From the NCBI GenBank assembly GCA_947460915.1, contig CANHKJ010000035.1:1-17595 (forward strand): a stretch of DNA of 17,595 nt, in the 5' to 3' direction. A model generated the notes under the pieces. The model saw nothing but the letters and a program-made list of their open reading frames with translations. It searched no databases and was not told where the DNA came from. Numbering within the stretch: the stretch's first letter is position 1; the number at the start of each line of letters is the position of its first letter. A program made the position numbers and the translations under genes. This document shows positions 14,610-17,595 of this stretch, piece by piece. Origin of the DNA: Verrucomicrobiia bacterium (GTDB lineage: Bacteria; Verrucomicrobiota; Verrucomicrobiia; Verrucomicrobiales; Akkermansiaceae).

Positions 14610-17501
14610 ATGCGCAAAACGATCCCGCTCCTTGTGCTACTTTCTGTAGCAGCTGTCGCCTTTTTTTATTGGGGCAGAAACCAAAACAAAGACCAAGGCT
14701 CTAAGCCAACCATCAAGGAAGATGCCACCGTTGCCATCGCCCCCTCTAAGCCTTGGCCTCACTCCAGTTCCGACATCGCAACCGATTCCAAGACCACCTT
14801 TGGTGCCCTGCCCAATGGCATGCGCTACATGATCTACCCGAACAGCGAACCACCTCAACGCGTCTCCGTGCGCATGCACATCGCCGCTGGCTCTCTCATG
14901 GAGGCAGATGACCAACGCGGCGTGGCCCATTTCTTGGAGCATATGGTCTTCAATGGTTCCAAAAATTTCACCCCCGATGAACTCGTGCCGCGCATGCAAC
15001 GCCTCGGCATCGGCTTCGGAGCTCACGTCAATGCTTACACCTCTTTTGACGAGACCGTTTACATGCTCGATCTACCCGATCTCTCCGAAGAAACCGTGAA
15101 GCTCGCCTACACAGTCATGCGCGATTTCGCCGATGGAGCCCTTCTCAAACCAGAAGAAATCGACAAAGAACGCGGCGTCATTCTCTCAGAAAAAATCAGC
15201 CGTGATTCCGTGAACTACCGCATGATGCAGAAGCAATTCAGCCAACTTCTTCCTCAATCTCTCCTCCCCAACCGCTTTCCGATTGGCACGGAAGAAGTGA
15301 TCAGCACGGCTCCTCGTGATCGTTTCGTCGACTTTTACAGCAGATACTACACACCTCAACGCATGACATTCATCGTCGTTGGCGATATCGACCCGAAGGT
15401 TACCGAGGATATGATCAAACAGACCTTTGGTGACATGAAAAACCCCGCAAGCCCGGGCGAAAATCCCGATCTCGGAAAAATCGAAGCACCTCAAGGCATT
15501 CAAGCTGCTCTTTTTACCGATAAAGAATTATCCAGCACCGATATCTCGCTGCTCTCGATCAAGCCCTACACGGTGCTTCCTGACACCTCAGAGGTCCGTG
15601 CTTCACGCATGCCACTTAGCGTAGCTCACTCGATTCTCAACCGCCGATTCCAACGCATCAGCAAACAGGAAAATACCAGCATCCTCTCTGGCAGCGCCTC
15701 ACGCAGTCCGATGTTTCAATTTGTCGACATGGGCAGCATCGACATCACCGCCAAAGACGACAACTGGAAAGACGCCGTAAAAGTGTTAGAACAAGAGTTT
15801 CGCCGAGCACTCGAATTCGGTTTTACAGAAGATGAGCTCAAGGAGGCTAAAGCGAACATTCTTAATGCTTACGAGCAACAACTCAAAGCTGCTGCAACCC
15901 GTAAATCCGATGCCCTAGCAACCGCACTCGCGCAGTCGATCAACGATGGCTCGGTATTCTCCTCTCCGCAAACCGATCTCGATCTCACGAAAAAAGCACT
16001 CGATGCCATCGATGCTACCATATGCCAAAAAGCATTCCAAGAATTCTGGCAAGCTGACGGTTATCATCTCATCCTCAGCACCAAAGAAGCTCCGGAATCA
16101 AGCAAAGATGAACTCGCCGCACTTTATGCAGAATCCGCAAAAACAGCTGTCACAGCCCCAGAACAACGAGTTAGTCAGACTTTTGGCTACACAGAATTCG
16201 GCCCTGAGGGTAGCGTCGTGAAACGCAATGATGTTACCGATCTCGAAATCTCCCAGTTCGAACTAAGCAATGGCATTCGCGTGAACTTGAAACGTACCGA
16301 TTTCACCAAAAACGCCATCAGTATGATTGCGCGATTTGGCAATGGACAGCTCACCATGCCCAAGGACAAACCCGGTCTCAATCTTCTTGCCAATGCTCTC
16401 TACAATGCAGGGGGTCTCGGCAAGCATAGCACCGATGAATTGCAACAAATCCTTGCAGGTAAAAACGTTGATGTCACCCTCGGTATCGGTGAAGATGCCT
16501 TCACTCTCTCAGGAAAAACCACGCCAGATGATTTGGAACTCCAATTGCAGCTCTTCTGTGCATCACTCCTTGATCCGGGATATCGCGATGAAGCGCTGCG
16601 CCAGTTCAAGGCCGCGTTGCCGATGATCGATCAACAGCTCAAGCACTCACAAGCAGGTCCGCAAACCCAGATTGAGGCATGGCTCCACGGCAATGACGCG
16701 CGATACATGATGCCACCCACATCCGTGCTAGCAAAGTACACCGTCGAAGATGTCAAGCAATGGCTCACACCAGCACTCACCACCGCCCCGATTGAACTCA
16801 GCATCGTCGGTGATTTCACTGAGGAAAGCCTCCTTCCTCTGTTACTCAAAACCGTTGGCGCATTGCCCAAGCGCATTGCAGATACCACCGACCTCAGCTC
16901 CCTTCGCCAAGTAAAAACTCCTGAAGCTCCAGCGCGTCGCGATGAATCATATGACAGCAAAGTCGCCCAAGCCGTCGCCATGATCAACTGGAAAACCAAA
17001 GGCCTACGCGATCAAACCAAAGAAAGTCGCCGTCTCAATGTGCTTTCCGAAATTTTGAGTGATCGCCTGCGAGAAGAAATCCGCGAAAAACTCGGAGCCT
17101 CCTACAGCCCGAATGCTGGCGTGGATGGCTCCGATGCCCTTGAAAAATATGGCTTTATCTCCGCTATGTCGATTGGCAAGCCCGAGGATCTCGAAAAACT
17201 TTTAGACGTCATTCTTAACATCGGTGATAAACTCGCCGCAAAAGGGGCAACGGCTGATGAGCTCGACCGAGCACTGAAACCCACTCTTGCTGCCATGGAT
17301 AAAACCCTGCGCGACAATAGCTACTGGCTCAGCACCGTGATGATGCGTTGCCAAGAAAAGCCCGAAATTCTCGACCTTGCCCGCAATCGCAAAGCAGATT
17401 ACGAAAGCATCAGCCTCGATGAAATCAACGCCCTCGCGAAGCAATACTTAGGAAAAGACAACGCGCTGAAAATCACCATTCAGTCCAAAGCTGAAAAATA
17501 A
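14610..17501 (+). CDS. M16-family zinc metalloprotease (PqqL-like, two-repeat)
   Basis: This 963-residue M16 (insulinase-type) peptidase has an N-terminal signal or membrane anchor (MRKTIPLLVLLSVAAVAFFYW), so it should face the periplasm. The active half (about 55-500) carries the inverted zinc motif HFLEH (107-111) with catalytic Glu110. The third ligand is a Glu in EEIDKERGVILSE, probably Glu187. NAYTSFDETVY follows the motif as in relatives. The second half (from about 549, FELSNGIRVNL) has the same fold pattern without HxxEH. It keeps the late segment LREEIREKLGASYSPNAG (about 820-837), the Arg/Tyr-type substrate-binding region. Length and both repeats indicate an intact gene. The substrate is unknown; PqqL-like members degrade imported or periplasmic peptides. 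It is transcribed away from the adjacent tRNA gene. Confidence 0.93.
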   Translation: MRKTIPLLVLLSVAAVAFFYWGRNQNKDQGSKPTIKEDATVAIAPSKPWPHSSSDIATDSKTTFGALPNGMRYMIYPNSEPPQRVSVRMHIAAGSLMEADDQRGVAHFLEHMVFNGSKNFTPDELVPRMQRLGIGFGAHVNAYTSFDETVYMLDLPDLSEETVKLAYTVMRDFADGALLKPEEIDKERGVILSEKISRDSVNYRMMQKQFSQLLPQSLLPNRFPIGTEEVISTAPRDRFVDFYSRYYTPQRMTFIVVGDIDPKVTEDMIKQTFGDMKNPASPGENPDLGKIEAPQGIQAALFTDKELSSTDISLLSIKPYTVLPDTSEVRASRMPLSVAHSILNRRFQRISKQENTSILSGSASRSPMFQFVDMGSIDITAKDDNWKDAVKVLEQEFRRALEFGFTEDELKEAKANILNAYEQQLKAAATRKSDALATALAQSINDGSVFSSPQTDLDLTKKALDAIDATICQKAFQEFWQADGYHLILSTKEAPESSKDELAALYAESAKTAVTAPEQRVSQTFGYTEFGPEGSVVKRNDVTDLEISQFELSNGIRVNLKRTDFTKNAISMIARFGNGQLTMPKDKPGLNLLANALYNAGGLGKHSTDELQQILAGKNVDVTLGIGEDAFTLSGKTTPDDLELQLQLFCASLLDPGYRDEALRQFKAALPMIDQQLKHSQAGPQTQIEAWLHGNDARYMMPPTSVLAKYTVEDVKQWLTPALTTAPIELSIVGDFTEESLLPLLLKTVGALPKRIADTTDLSSLRQVKTPEAPARRDESYDSKVAQAVAMINWKTKGLRDQTKESRRLNVLSEILSDRLREEIREKLGASYSPNAGVDGSDALEKYGFISAMSIGKPEDLEKLLDVILNIGDKLAAKGATADELDRALKPTLAAMDKTLRDNSYWLSTVMMRCQEKPEILDLARNRKADYESISLDEINALAKQYLGKDNALKITIQSKAEK

Positions 17502-17543
17502 GCACCAATGCCGACCTGAATCGGTCTAGTGTCCAAAAAATAC

Positions 17544-17587
17544 AACCCCTAGTGCTATAGCCGAAAAGCCATGCACTGGGGGTTTTT
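17544..17587 (+). terminator. Long hairpin terminator after the M16 protease gene
   Basis: AACCCCTAGTGC (17544-17555) pairs with GCACTGGGGGTT (17573-17584) over 12 bp with one T-G pair. T's continue to 17587. The upstream side has a run of six A (17535-17540), so it could also serve genes arriving from the other strand. Confidence 0.85.
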
Positions 17588-17595
17588 GTATCAGA

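Overview
The window looks like ordinary chromosome from a Gram-negative bacterium, most likely a member of the Verrucomicrobiota. The evidence for that is indirect. There is an LptF/LptG-type lipopolysaccharide exporter subunit, a small lipoprotein and an EF-hand protein of kinds I associate with that phylum, a ValRS with a KMSKQ loop, tRNA-Leu without an encoded CCA end, and almost no Shine-Dalgarno sequences in front of the genes. No phage, transposon, CRISPR or plasmid signature is visible.

Layout. Bases 1-330 hold no gene I can recognise. An AraC-family regulator (331-1215, +) converges on prephenate dehydrogenase tyrA (1232-2080, -). Behind tyrA lies a small lipoprotein gene (2153-2635, -) with a clear sigma70-like promoter and its own hairpin terminator. 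An AT-rich stretch of about 490 bases without genes separates it from a lipoate-protein ligase-like gene (3125-3778, -).

Divergent from the ligase is a tight three-gene operon with overlapping ends: a CbiX/SirB-type chelatase (3858-4694), a cysteine-containing protein resembling the non-chelatase part of Deinococcus DR2241 (4681-5373), and nadD for NAD synthesis (5370-5945). The large valS gene (5969-8635, -) converges on nadD. A 324-base gap follows, holding a signal-peptide-like mini-ORF.

Next is a plus-strand series: a twin-arginine-signal M15-type peptidase-like protein (8960-9607) with a strong terminator, an LptF/LptG permease (9718-10842), a SulP anion transporter with STAS domain (10852-12723), a secreted three-EF-hand protein (12808-13239) with a strong terminator, and dihydropteroate synthase folP (13362-14210). 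tRNA-Leu(CAG) lies on the minus strand (14411-14494). A full-length M16 zinc protease (14610-17501) ends the window, followed by a long hairpin terminator.

Most genes are housekeeping: tyrosine, lipoate, NAD and folate metabolism, tRNA charging and envelope biogenesis. The most unusual part is the split CbiX / DR2241-like pair. In it the first chelatase half appears to have lost one metal-binding histidine, and the partner carries a candidate four-cysteine Fe-S site. No siroheme or cobalamin pathway gene is nearby to explain its substrate.
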